Source of the DNA: an uncultured Bacillota bacterium
GTDB taxonomy: Bacteria; Bacillota_I; Bacilli_A; RF39; UBA660
Length of the DNA: 37,557 nucleotides
Reading direction: 5' to 3'
NCBI GenBank assembly: GCA_945867665.1
Contig: CAMBIR010000014.1
Span: 1 to 37,557 of the forward strand
Made by a program: the position numbers and the translations under genes. The first letter of the stretch is position 1, and each line of letters begins with the position of its first letter. Shown here one piece after another: positions 1 through 6,788 of this stretch. Under the pieces are notes generated by a model that ran no database searches, was not told where the DNA came from, and saw only the letters and a program-made list of their open reading frames with translations.

Positions 1-55
1 GTTCAGTGTATCAGTAAGCATTTCTGTTCTTTTGTTGTTGCCTACTATATTAACT
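1..55. repeat. Terminal direct repeat, left copy (circular genome overlap)
   Basis: These 55 bases are identical to 37503-37557. The portal reading frame continues in phase from the right end into the left end, so the repeat is most simply the overlap of a circular assembly. A real 55-bp phage terminal redundancy is less likely, because the cut falls inside an essential gene. Confidence 0.95.
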
Positions 56-234
56 GTGCTATCACTTACAGCAAAGTTTGCTAGTTTGTTAGCAAATATA
101 CTCGTAAAATTAATTTCATCAATTGCTCGGTATTCTTGAGCAAATTTGTCGTTCATTGTCATTTCAGTGTTATTAGTTTCAGTTTTAACACCAAACAAAG
201 TTTTTAAAATCCAATTGAATAAAGTTTTTAACAT
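1..234 (-). CDS. Portal protein, N-terminal part (continues from the right end)
   Basis: This is the first 78 codons of the portal gene; the rest is at 36294-37557. The ATG at 232-234 follows the ribosome binding site AGGAGGT by a short gap, and the sequence begins MLKTLFNWILKTLFGV. Joining both parts over the circular overlap gives about 480 residues, a normal length for an SPP1-like portal. The portal forms the ring at one capsid vertex through which DNA is packaged and which binds terminase and connector. The GIY-YIG endonuclease gene lies between it and terL. Confidence 0.9.
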   Translation of the reverse strand, partial: MLKTLFNWILKTLFGVKTETNNTEMTMNDKFAQEYRAIDEINFTSIFANKLANFAVSDSTVNIVGNNKRTEMLTDTLN

Positions 235-274
235 CACATAACCTCCTCGTTATTGTCCTTTTTTCTTCCAAATT

Positions 275-925
275 TTATTTATGATACTTAAATATATAAC
301 CACCTGTTGTTTTTCTTTTCCCTTTGCATACTCTTGAAATATGTGTCCCAATAATACCTAATTCCTTTTCTATTCTTGATATACTTTCCCAGGTTTTTAT
401 AAAATTTCCATTAATATCATATTGGTCTATTTTTTTCATTAAAGTTTTTCCATAATTTGTTATTTTTCCTTTTTTTGCAAGGCTTATTTTTCTTTTGTGT
501 TCTTCTGTTAGATGTTTCCCATAAGTAGGTGCTAAAATTCCTTTTTTCCCATACATAGGATTTTTATCACCTTTATACATTCCAATTTTTGTTTTACTCA
601 TTTTTTCTTTGCTTTCTTTAGTATGATGGTATCCTACAGTAACTCCACCACCATCACAAGAATTATAACCTTTTGATGGATTAGTTGTATCATATTTTTT
701 TATTAATTCATATTCCTTTTTACACGCTTCTTCTTTTGTTAGATTTTCATACAAAATAATATGTTCAAAATTATCCCACCCGTATTTATCTATTGCATTT
801 TTAAAATGACCATTTTTATATCCTTTTCCTTTTCTCCACCTTTGTTCTGGTTTTTGACAAGTTATTCCTATATATTTTTTTCCATTTACATTATTTATGT
901 GCATATATACGGCAAAGTATTTCAT
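275..925 (-). CDS. GIY-YIG homing endonuclease with C-terminal DNA-binding repeats
   Basis: The N-terminus has the GIY-YIG nuclease core: an early tyrosine, the segment KKYIGIT, a downstream arginine (QRWRKG) and a glutamate/asparagine region ending GYNSCDGGG. Behind it is a lysine-rich NUMOD3-like linker (HTKESKEKMSKTK; HLTEEHKRKIS) and a NUMOD1-like helix-turn-helix (IDQYDINGNFIKTW...GGYIFKYHK). It is a free-standing selfish endonuclease between terL and the portal gene. I start it at the Met at 923-925, behind GGTG; an in-frame Met at 937 is possible. It carries its own promoter (942-970). Confidence 0.9.
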   Translation of the reverse strand: MKYFAVYMHINNVNGKKYIGITCQKPEQRWRKGKGYKNGHFKNAIDKYGWDNFEHIILYENLTKEEACKKEYELIKKYDTTNPSKGYNSCDGGGVTVGYHHTKESKEKMSKTKIGMYKGDKNPMYGKKGILAPTYGKHLTEEHKRKISLAKKGKITNYGKTLMKKIDQYDINGNFIKTWESISRIEKELGIIGTHISRVCKGKRKTTGGYIFKYHK

Positions 926-941
926 AATTATCACCATAATA

Positions 942-970
942 ATTATATCATATCTTTAGTTTTTTGTCTA
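942..970 (-). promoter_or_regulatory. Promoter of the first GIY-YIG gene
   Basis: TAGACA, a 17-nt spacer, then TATAAT with an upstream TG (extended -10), read on the minus strand. The -35 overlaps the terL stop codon. The leader is only about 10-20 nt and contains ATAATTAT twice around the GGTG ribosome binding site. Confidence 0.6.
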
Positions 971-2488
971 CTGACCCTTTATTCTATAATATCTTTCTAA
1001 AGCATATCTTACCGCCGAAATATGATGGTCATCTCCATCAGGGAAAGCACTAATATAATTCCCATCTTTGTCTTGTTCATATTCATAAGTTGCGAACTCT
1101 TCGGCTGTATATGGGCATCTCTCTTGGTCTATTACTATTTTTGTAAGACTTGCTAACCACTTCATGCTATATTCTAAACTTCCAGGTCCTTTCTTTGCAC
1201 CTTTCGTTAAATAACCATAAGCCTTTAAGTCTGCAATGCTTTTAGGTTCTGCACTATCGCAAGTTATAAGTTCACCTTTCCAAGGTTCTAACATTTCCCC
1301 GAGTTTTTCATTTGATATTTTACTTCCGTGTAATTCTTCGAATATATATAATATTCTTTTATCATTATCAAATGCCATACCATTAAAAGCAACGGGATCA
1401 ATCCAACCAAAATCAAGTCCATAAAAGAATTGGTCAAAACTTTCTATTTCCTCATCAGTTATCTCACGAAGTTCTACATTTTCAAATACATTTCCACCTG
1501 TTCCAGTTTCTTCACCAAGATAAACATTTCGCCATTGCCTTTCATTGACTGATTTCATGTACTCGGCTTCATCAAAGAACTTGCTACCAAGCCATTCTCT
1601 AGGAACATCTAAATATGTACTCCTATGTACTAATCTATCAGCTTTAGGTATTCTTTTTTCTTTGTTTACAAAATGCTGTGAAGAAGTTGGTGTATTGTAA
1701 ACACGCAACATGATAAAATCTTCCCCGCCACGAATAACCGACCTGTCAATAGTTCCGACTTCATTCATTCCATTCATTTGGTCGAATTCTTCATAAACAA
1801 CTATTCCTATGTATTTGCCCTTTGGTGGCTTAATTGATTTAATTTTAACTGGGTCATCAGCACCACGAAAATATATTATTTGCCCTGTATTTTCGTTTTT
1901 AATTTCTAATGGACTTTTAGTTGCTTTCCAGTGCTTTCCAACTTCTGGATATGTTTCTGCAAGTTTATCAATTCCCCATTGCATTTGTGAGAAAACACTA
2001 TCTTTTAAAGTGTTTCCAACTTTACGGATAAGCAAAGCACACATATTTTCATTGTTTTCTAGTATTTCTGCAACAAGCTCACTCCAGAAAGATGATTTGA
2101 TAGAGCCACGACCACCCTCTAACCAATACTCATAGTGTTTTCGCTCTTCTATGTCTCGGTATAAATCAACAAAGGCTTTTCCTATGTCCTTTGCTGGTAT
2201 GTATATTACTCGTTTTTCTTCTTCAACTTCATCTTTGATTTTGTCTGGATTTTGCCCAGCAGTATCTCGCAAAACTTCAAAGGCTTTTACATTGCCTTCG
2301 TTTGCTTGTTTTATCATTGCCTCGACCATGCTATCAAGACTTTGCCCTAATTTTTCTTCTACGACTTTTTTGAATAACTTCTTCTCTTTTTGCACTTTAT
2401 TACTAGCAATTGCACCTTTTCTGGCTATTTCGTTGCGTTCTTGTTGCGTTCTATCTGCTAAAGACACTAGATTGTCTATGTTAGCCAC
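968..2488 (-). CDS. terL: Terminase large subunit, with small-subunit-like N-terminus
   Basis: This is the DNA-packaging motor: ATPase plus headful or cos nuclease. Visible are Walker A GGRGSIKSS (residues 125-133), Walker B IGIVVYEE (about 227-234), coupling motif YNTP (about 264), and RNase-H-type nuclease residues in GLDFGW (D359), ITCDSAEP (D415) and the C-terminal DGDDHH. The first 90 residues are unusual: a polar helix-rich segment with ARKGAIASNKVQKEKKL, of the kind seen in phage small-terminase or DUF5681-like proteins. No separate terS gene is visible, so the N-terminus may supply that function. It starts at GTG behind GAGGTGG. Its promoter is at 2523-2551, so it opens the late operon. 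Confidence 0.93.
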   Translation of the reverse strand: MANIDNLVSLADRTQQERNEIARKGAIASNKVQKEKKLFKKVVEEKLGQSLDSMVEAMIKQANEGNVKAFEVLRDTAGQNPDKIKDEVEEEKRVIYIPAKDIGKAFVDLYRDIEERKHYEYWLEGGRGSIKSSFWSELVAEILENNENMCALLIRKVGNTLKDSVFSQMQWGIDKLAETYPEVGKHWKATKSPLEIKNENTGQIIYFRGADDPVKIKSIKPPKGKYIGIVVYEEFDQMNGMNEVGTIDRSVIRGGEDFIMLRVYNTPTSSQHFVNKEKRIPKADRLVHRSTYLDVPREWLGSKFFDEAEYMKSVNERQWRNVYLGEETGTGGNVFENVELREITDEEIESFDQFFYGLDFGWIDPVAFNGMAFDNDKRILYIFEELHGSKISNEKLGEMLEPWKGELITCDSAEPKSIADLKAYGYLTKGAKKGPGSLEYSMKWLASLTKIVIDQERCPYTAEEFATYEYEQDKDGNYISAFPDGDDHHISAVRYALERYYRIKGQ

Positions 2489-2522
2489 ACCACCACCTCG
2501 CTCCAGTTATATTTCATAAAAA

Positions 2523-2551
2523 ATTATAACATACAAATAAAAAAATGTAAA
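2523..2551 (-). promoter_or_regulatory. Late promoter upstream of terL
   Basis: TTTACA, a 17-nt spacer, TATAAT preceded by TG (extended -10), on the minus strand. It sits between the early-operon terminator (2557-2590) and terL, so it marks the early/late boundary on this side of the circle. Confidence 0.7.
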
Positions 2552-2556
2552 TTATA

Positions 2557-2590
2557 GCAAAAAAAGAACTATTGGCGTGTTAATAGTTCT
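2557..2590 (-). terminator. Rho-independent terminator ending the early operon
   Basis: AGAACTATT pairs with AATAGTTCT (perfect 9-bp stem, 8-nt loop) and is followed on the minus strand by seven T. It overlaps the 3' end of the ERCC4-type nuclease gene. Confidence 0.9.
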
Positions 2591-3039
2591 ATAATTTTTT
2601 CCCCGCATTCTGATTTTTTGGTAAAGGTAAATTGGCAATTGTAGTCTTCTGTGTTGTTTTCTATTGTGTAAAGCATTTTTGCAAGAGTGCTTCCTTTTGT
2701 CGCTTTAGGGGACTTTTTAAGTCGCCAGTTGTACCAAGTGTATAAGTCATTTATGCAAGTTACTTTTTCATCTTGAATTAAAATTATAAGTTTTATGTTG
2801 CATTGTTTAGATAATTGAAGTTCACGTTTGAAACGTTCATGTTGCGAAGTCAGGTCGCCGATTAATTCTTGAATGTCTTTCTTTAAGTCAATGCAGACGT
2901 CTTGTTTTGTTGGTAAAGTAAAGTCGCCAACTAACATTTTTGTTCTTATAAGTTGTATTCCTTGCTTCTCAAAATATTCCCTTATATGAGTGTTTTTGTC
3001 AATTTTATTTCGTGTGTCCTCTATAATGTGGGTAATCAT
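2569..3039 (-). CDS. ERCC4/XPF-type nuclease
   Basis: A 156-residue protein with the ERCC4 nuclease layout: EDTR (residues 7-10), a histidine-rich turn, an isoleucine/leucine strand, VGDF (37-40) and IDLKKDIQEL, which matches the family's V/ID-x-K-K-x-x-x-L core. The XPF/Mus81 fold cuts branched DNA. Phage versions are single-domain and probably process replication or recombination intermediates, or package-ready DNA. It is the last gene of the early operon, abutting the metalloprotease gene (stop and start adjacent). Confidence 0.8.
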   Translation of the reverse strand: MITHIIEDTRNKIDKNTHIREYFEKQGIQLIRTKMLVGDFTLPTKQDVCIDLKKDIQELIGDLTSQHERFKRELQLSKQCNIKLIILIQDEKVTCINDLYTWYNWRLKKSPKATKGSTLAKMLYTIENNTEDYNCQFTFTKKSECGEKIIELLTRQ

Positions 3040-3360
3040 TTAATTATCTCCCTTAAAATAATCTTCTACAATTTTGTGTATGATATCGTGACTGTTTGCT
3101 GATATATCACACAATACTTCTTCATCTGGTTTTATATCTCTTGATGTTAGATATTCTCTAATATAAACGTGAGTTAATTCGTGATATAAAGTCTTTTTTT
3201 TCTTCTCAATAGGTAAATCTTTGTCAATCCACACTTCTTGCGTTTGAAAATGGCTTTGCCCATAATAATATCCATCTTGCTCATCAACTTGATAATCCCA
3301 AAATTCTTGTTGTGATACTTCTTTTATAATATATTCTACGTTATTCATTTTAAATTTCAT
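3040..3360 (-). CDS. ImmA/IrrE-like or SprT-like metalloprotease
   Basis: A 106-residue protein with a zinc-binding HELTH motif in LYHELTHVYIREYL and a downstream acidic helix (DEEVLCDISANS) that can supply the third ligand. ImmA/IrrE-type peptidases in mobile elements cut repressors; small stand-alone versions are common in phage early operons. The start has GAGG eight bases upstream. No partner repressor gene is seen in this genome, so a host target is possible (inference). Confidence 0.75.
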   Translation of the reverse strand: MKFKMNNVEYIIKEVSQQEFWDYQVDEQDGYYYGQSHFQTQEVWIDKDLPIEKKKKTLYHELTHVYIREYLTSRDIKPDEEVLCDISANSHDIIHKIVEDYFKGDN

Positions 3361-3379
3361 TTAATCAACCTCATTTTCA

Positions 3380-3637
3380 TTATTCATCCACCTTTACAAC
3401 TAAATCAGCTTTTATTAAGTCATATAATATATTTTTGGCTCTTTTTACACTTTTAGCATATTCTTTACTAAAACCATAACTGTTATCGTCAATACTTATT
3501 TGTATTTCTCTATCATTTTCATATATACATAAGTTTATAAAATTATAGTCATCATCATAACATTCACTACTTGGGTTATGCACCATTCCATACTTTTCCA
3601 ACTCTTTCAAATCCACATTATCTCTTATTTTAAGCAT
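3380..3637 (-). CDS. Hypothetical early protein
   Basis: An 85-residue acidic protein starting MLKIRDNVDLKELEKYG behind AAAGGA. A longer in-frame start at 3682 would overlap the upstream gene and lacks a ribosome binding site. Asp/Tyr-rich middle with predicted beta strands, helical C-terminus (SVKRAKNILYDLIKADLVV). No family recognised. Confidence 0.7.
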   Translation of the reverse strand: MLKIRDNVDLKELEKYGMVHNPSSECYDDDYNFINLCIYENDREIQISIDDNSYGFSKEYAKSVKRAKNILYDLIKADLVVKVDE

Positions 3638-3653
3638 AATATCAGTCCTTTCT

Positions 3654-3971
3654 TTAATCTTTTGGCATTTGATATACAACAATTGATAATTCTTGTATTT
3701 CAGTTTTTGTAGGTATCATATCTAAATTAAAACTTGTTTTATCTTTTATATTTTCTTTCAATTCATATTCATACCCCGTTGTTATTATTGTCGGTTTTAA
3801 TATATTTTGTATTTCATCTAATACTTCTAATGCTCTTTCAATAGTTGAATAAGTACCTAATAATTCATAATAACAACTGCTATTTTCATATAATTCAGGT
3901 ATATAATTCGCTATTATTTGTTTATTATTTTGGTAATTAATGCTAATTTGATTAATTTTTACTAAATTCAT
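3654..3971 (-). CDS. Hypothetical early protein behind the HNH gene
   Basis: About 105 residues starting MNLVKINQISINYQ; a GTG start at 3989 is also open. Neither start has a good ribosome binding site. The only strong one (AGGAGGAG) lies inside the last codons of the upstream HNH gene and leads into its terminal Met-Thr-Tyr-stop. The HNH insertion may have displaced the original site, leaving translation to depend on reinitiation (inference). Function unknown. Confidence 0.6.
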   Translation of the reverse strand: MNLVKINQISINYQNNKQIIANYIPELYENSSCYYELLGTYSTIERALEVLDEIQNILKPTIITTGYEYELKENIKDKTSFNLDMIPTKTEIQELSIVVYQMPKD

Positions 3972-3996
3972 CTTATCTTGACTACGCACCCAAAGT

Positions 3997-4557
3997 TCAA
4001 TAAGTCATCTCCTCCTCTCTTAAATATTTAAAAGAATGTCCACATGTTTTTTTAAATTTTCCTTGGCAAACTTCAGTTATATGAGCATTTTTGTTATTTA
4101 GGTCTTTTTTTGCTTCTTTTAATGAATTGTATATTTTATTATCATCTCGTATTATTTTTTTCTTATTAATCTCATGGCAATATTTACAATCGCTATAAGG
4201 AACTTTTAAAACTTCATGCATATGTTTTTTTTGTTCTTTATGAGTTGCCCATTCTAAATTTGAAATTTTATTATTTAATTTATTTCCATCTTTATGATTA
4301 ATGGTTTTTTTATTTAAAGGATTATTAATAAATGTCAAAGCAATAAGTCTGTTTACTCTATATGTTTTTGCAATACCATTTTTTGATAATCTCACTTGAT
4401 AATATCCACTATGATTTTTATTAAATTTTAATACTTTGCCTTTTTGTATATATGAATTAGTTCCATTTTTTCTAACATGGTCTAAACTTCTAATTCTACC
4501 TAGATTACTGGCTTGATATAAGCTTTCATAATTAGGAATGTCTTTCCATAACTCCAT
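3997..4557 (-). CDS. HNH homing endonuclease (NUMOD4 + HNH + NUMOD1-like)
   Basis: A 186-residue protein beginning MELWKDIPNYESLYQASNLG, the NUMOD4 DNA-binding signature. The HNH core follows (TINHKDGNKLNNKISNLEW), with a C-terminal helix-turn-helix-like part (YNSLKEAKKDLNN...GHSFKYL). I chose the Met at 4555-4557, which has AAAGGA upstream. It is a free-standing homing endonuclease between small early genes. Unlike the other four endonucleases here it shows no promoter of its own and only 4 nt separate it from the preceding gene, so it is read with the operon. Confidence 0.88.
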   Translation of the reverse strand: MELWKDIPNYESLYQASNLGRIRSLDHVRKNGTNSYIQKGKVLKFNKNHSGYYQVRLSKNGIAKTYRVNRLIALTFINNPLNKKTINHKDGNKLNNKISNLEWATHKEQKKHMHEVLKVPYSDCKYCHEINKKKIIRDDNKIYNSLKEAKKDLNNKNAHITEVCQGKFKKTCGHSFKYLREEEMTY

Positions 4558-4561
4558 TTTA

Positions 4562-4879
4562 TCAGTCCTTTCTATTTCCATTTCTCATTATTTCCATTAC
4601 TTTTTTACCATCTAATTTAACATCAATTTTTACTGTTGTATTATTCCAACCTAATTCATTTATTTGTTGGTTTATTGCTTGTAATAAAAGCATACTAATA
4701 TCGTTTACATCATCTAAATATACACTTTCCATTTCTTTATCAAATGTAATTGTTTTAGCACCAATAAAACCAAATGTGTCATTATTAAATTTATTTTTTG
4801 AATAAACTATTTGATTATCATTTGTTTCAATATCTAAATACCAACCTAATTCTTCAAATAACTCTCTAGCACTTTTCAT
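4562..4879 (-). CDS. Hypothetical early protein
   Basis: A 105-residue protein starting MKSARELFEELGW. It is a mixed alpha/beta sequence with ITFDKEMESVYLD and a helical part LLQAINQQINELGW. Sequences of this kind are common as unnamed proteins in gut Bacillota phages. No catalytic motif. It sits between two small early genes with a weak ribosome binding site (GGAG, long spacing). Confidence 0.65.
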   Translation of the reverse strand: MKSARELFEELGWYLDIETNDNQIVYSKNKFNNDTFGFIGAKTITFDKEMESVYLDDVNDISMLLLQAINQQINELGWNNTTVKIDVKLDGKKVMEIMRNGNRKD

Positions 4880-4882
4880 ATT

Positions 4883-5230
4883 TTAATCATTCTCCTTTAA
4901 ATTGTTAATTTCATCTATTAGTTCATTGATTTTTATTCTTAAAATTTCTTCATTTTCAGTAGGTTTATATAGTTCACCATAATGTGTCATTTTAATACTA
5001 TCACATCTTGCTATTTTTTCTATCTTCTTTGGTTCTTCGATTATTTCTACTGTGTCGTTTAAATCTTCAAATACTAAACATTCTTCAAATATTTCATTTA
5101 ACTCATCACATCTATAACAAATCCCTTTCGTTTTTTGTCTATAATATAAATGTCCTTTATACATAAATTTTTCAGGTAATTCCTTACCCTCTGCTATTTT
5201 ATTTAATAAATCTATTATTTTAATTTTCAT
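4883..5230 (-). CDS. Hypothetical early protein (MKIKIIDLLNKIA family)
   Basis: A 115-residue protein. The Met at 5228-5230 is correctly spaced from AAAGGAG, whereas the longer start at 5239 would touch it. It begins MKIKIIDLLNKIAEGKE and ends in a Glu/Asn-rich helix. It has two CxxC-like cysteines (ICYRCDEL) and a FEDLNDTVEIIEEPKKIEKI segment. I recall this layout from many phage hypothetical proteins of low-GC Gram-positive hosts. Function unknown. It overlaps the next gene by 11 nt, suggesting coupled translation. Confidence 0.7.
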   Translation of the reverse strand: MKIKIIDLLNKIAEGKELPEKFMYKGHLYYRQKTKGICYRCDELNEIFEECLVFEDLNDTVEIIEEPKKIEKIARCDSIKMTHYGELYKPTENEEILRIKINELIDEINNLKEND

Positions 5231-5603
5231 TATTAACATCTCCTTTTGCTTTTTGTAATTCTTTAAAATATTTTAGCCAACAATCTTTATAAATGTCATT
5301 GCAATTGTTTTCACAATATTCATCACTATAAAATATATTTTGTGCTTTATCTTCTTTTGAATTATCTTCAAAACTAAAATTTAAAGGGCATTCTTCTTTG
5401 AAAAACGAAAAGTTTAATATTGTATTTATCAATTTTTCACTTTCATCTAATGCTTGTTCTAAATTGTTTCGTTCTTCACATACTTGATTAAAAGTATTTA
5501 CTAACAATTGATAAAAACTTAATTCTTCTTTATTATCTTTTAATAGATTTTTTATGTTATTATTTGTTTCTTTCACATATTTCTTGTATTCTTTTAAATT
5601 CAT
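5220..5603 (-). CDS. Hypothetical coiled-coil protein with Cys-rich tail
   Basis: 127 residues from the Met at 5601-5603, behind AAGGA. Long helical heptad-like N-terminal half (EERNNLEQALDESEKLINTI), then a cysteine cluster (YCENNCNDIYKDCW) that may bind a metal. No family recognised. It sits in the early operon between the DnaB-N-like and MKIKIIDLL-type genes. Confidence 0.65.
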   Translation of the reverse strand: MNLKEYKKYVKETNNNIKNLLKDNKEELSFYQLLVNTFNQVCEERNNLEQALDESEKLINTILNFSFFKEECPLNFSFEDNSKEDKAQNIFYSDEYCENNCNDIYKDCWLKYFKELQKAKGDVNNEN

Positions 5604-5685
5604 TTTGCCAAATCCTTCCTTAAACACCATTTTTAGCCCCATAGAACAATGTTTTATGTTTTATTGATAATTTATACGTTTTTTA

Positions 5686-6198
5686 TCAAACATTTCTTAA
5701 ATCGCCTATTTTTTCATAAAAATTATATAATGTAATTTCATCATGAGATAATTTTAAAGACAGCTTTAATATTTCATCTTTTTGCTGTTGTTCTTTAAGT
5801 TCCTTTTGGTGTTCTTTGTTGTACTTTAAAAGTTCCTCCTGATACAATTTAAAATTTTTAATTGTTGGGAAACAAAGTTGTATCAAATTATCAAACGCTT
5901 TTCTTAATTCGTAAACATTGCCCTTTTTGCATTTGTGGCACATAAGCACATAATCAATTGTCCCGTAAATGTCATAGAATGCTTTGAAATATTTGAATAG
6001 CCTTTTGCGTGTGTAAAAGTCATCCTCGGTTAAAATCAATTCTTTCATTAGTTCGGGCTTTTGTAGCAAACAACTTAATATATTTTCTTCTAAATCGCCC
6101 ACACTTTGGCAATGATTTGCAGCTTCTTCGCACTCCCAGCCAATATCTTCCACGTCCACGTTTTCAATTATTTCCATTTTTGTTTTAGTTTCTTCCAT
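5686..6198 (-). CDS. DnaB N-terminal-domain-like replication protein
   Basis: 170 residues. Residues about 33-95 match the helical N-terminal domain of DnaB-type replicative helicases: DLEENILSCLLQKPELMKEL, then DDFYTRKRLFKYFKAFYDIYG and ID. The RecA-like motor domain is absent. The rest is a charged helix (YNKEHQKELKEQQQKDEILK). In DnaB this domain makes the trimeric collar and binds primase, so the protein could recruit or load the host helicase, or partner the DUF927 motor across the origin region. Its start has AGGGA upstream. Confidence 0.7.
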   Translation of the reverse strand: MEETKTKMEIIENVDVEDIGWECEEAANHCQSVGDLEENILSCLLQKPELMKELILTEDDFYTRKRLFKYFKAFYDIYGTIDYVLMCHKCKKGNVYELRKAFDNLIQLCFPTIKNFKLYQEELLKYNKEHQKELKEQQQKDEILKLSLKLSHDEITLYNFYEKIGDLRNV

Positions 6199-6213
6199 AA
6201 TTTACATCCCTTT

Positions 6214-6408
6214 TTATTCTTCTATAAATACGTTGCCTGATGAAATTTGAGTAATTTCTATTATTTTAATCTGTTCTTTGTCTTTTAATACTTTAAAAAC
6301 ATCATTAATATCGCCAGCAATAACATATCTTTCAAATTTGCCTGCTTGGTTTAAATCAAAAACACCCTTTTCTTGTTTTTTTTCAAAAATAACTTTATAT
6401 ATTTCCAT
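6214..6408 (-). CDS. Small hypothetical protein
   Basis: 64 residues starting MEIYKVIFEKKQEKGVFDL behind AAAGGAG. Predicted beta-alpha-beta fold (IYKVIFEK, YVIAGDINDVFKVLKD, IKIIEITQIS). It is the first gene downstream of the probable origin. No function can be assigned. Confidence 0.65.
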   Translation of the reverse strand: MEIYKVIFEKKQEKGVFDLNQAGKFERYVIAGDINDVFKVLKDKEQIKIIEITQISSGNVFIEE

Positions 6409-6465
6409 ACTTTACACTCCTTTAAATTGTTATTTTTTAATACTTTTTATATACTTTTTTAATTG

Positions 6466-6788
6466 TCTACCATAAAATCTACCATAAAGACCACCATTTA
6501 TCTACCATAAAATCGCTCGCAAACGCCCTATTTTAGGAGAGTCTATCAGTCTATCATATTTTTCGGGGGGTATATTATATATATAAATTTATTTTTTATT
6601 TTTTATTATTTTACATTTTATTTACAATATATTTACATTGTTATTTTTTATTTTTTGTATATAATATATACTCCTATTTTATGATAGACATGATAGACTT
6701 TATTAATAAATATAGATAAATAGGGACTTTAAGCAATTTTTAAATGATAGTTTTTCGATAGATTTACGATAGTTTTTTGGTGGTCTTT
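6466..6788. other. Probable replication origin: iterons, AT-rich core, flanking inverted repeat
   Basis: This 379-nt gap holds no ORF. On the left TCTACCATAAA occurs three times (6466, 6478, 6501) and TCTATCA twice (6542, 6550). On the right the same family occurs inverted: TGATAGA at 6682 and 6691, ATGATAG at 6744, CGATAG at 6756 and 6768. Between lies a nearly pure A+T stretch (about 6571-6670) after a run of six G. An 11-bp perfect inverted repeat, AAAGACCACCA (6486-6496) and TGGTGGTCTTT (6778-6788), brackets it. Helicase-type genes flank it. Confidence 0.65.

Noticed and set aside
6466-6788. CRISPR array in the repeat-rich gap
   Set aside because: Repeats are only 7-11 bp, in both orientations and unevenly spaced; they fit iterons, not repeat-spacer units.
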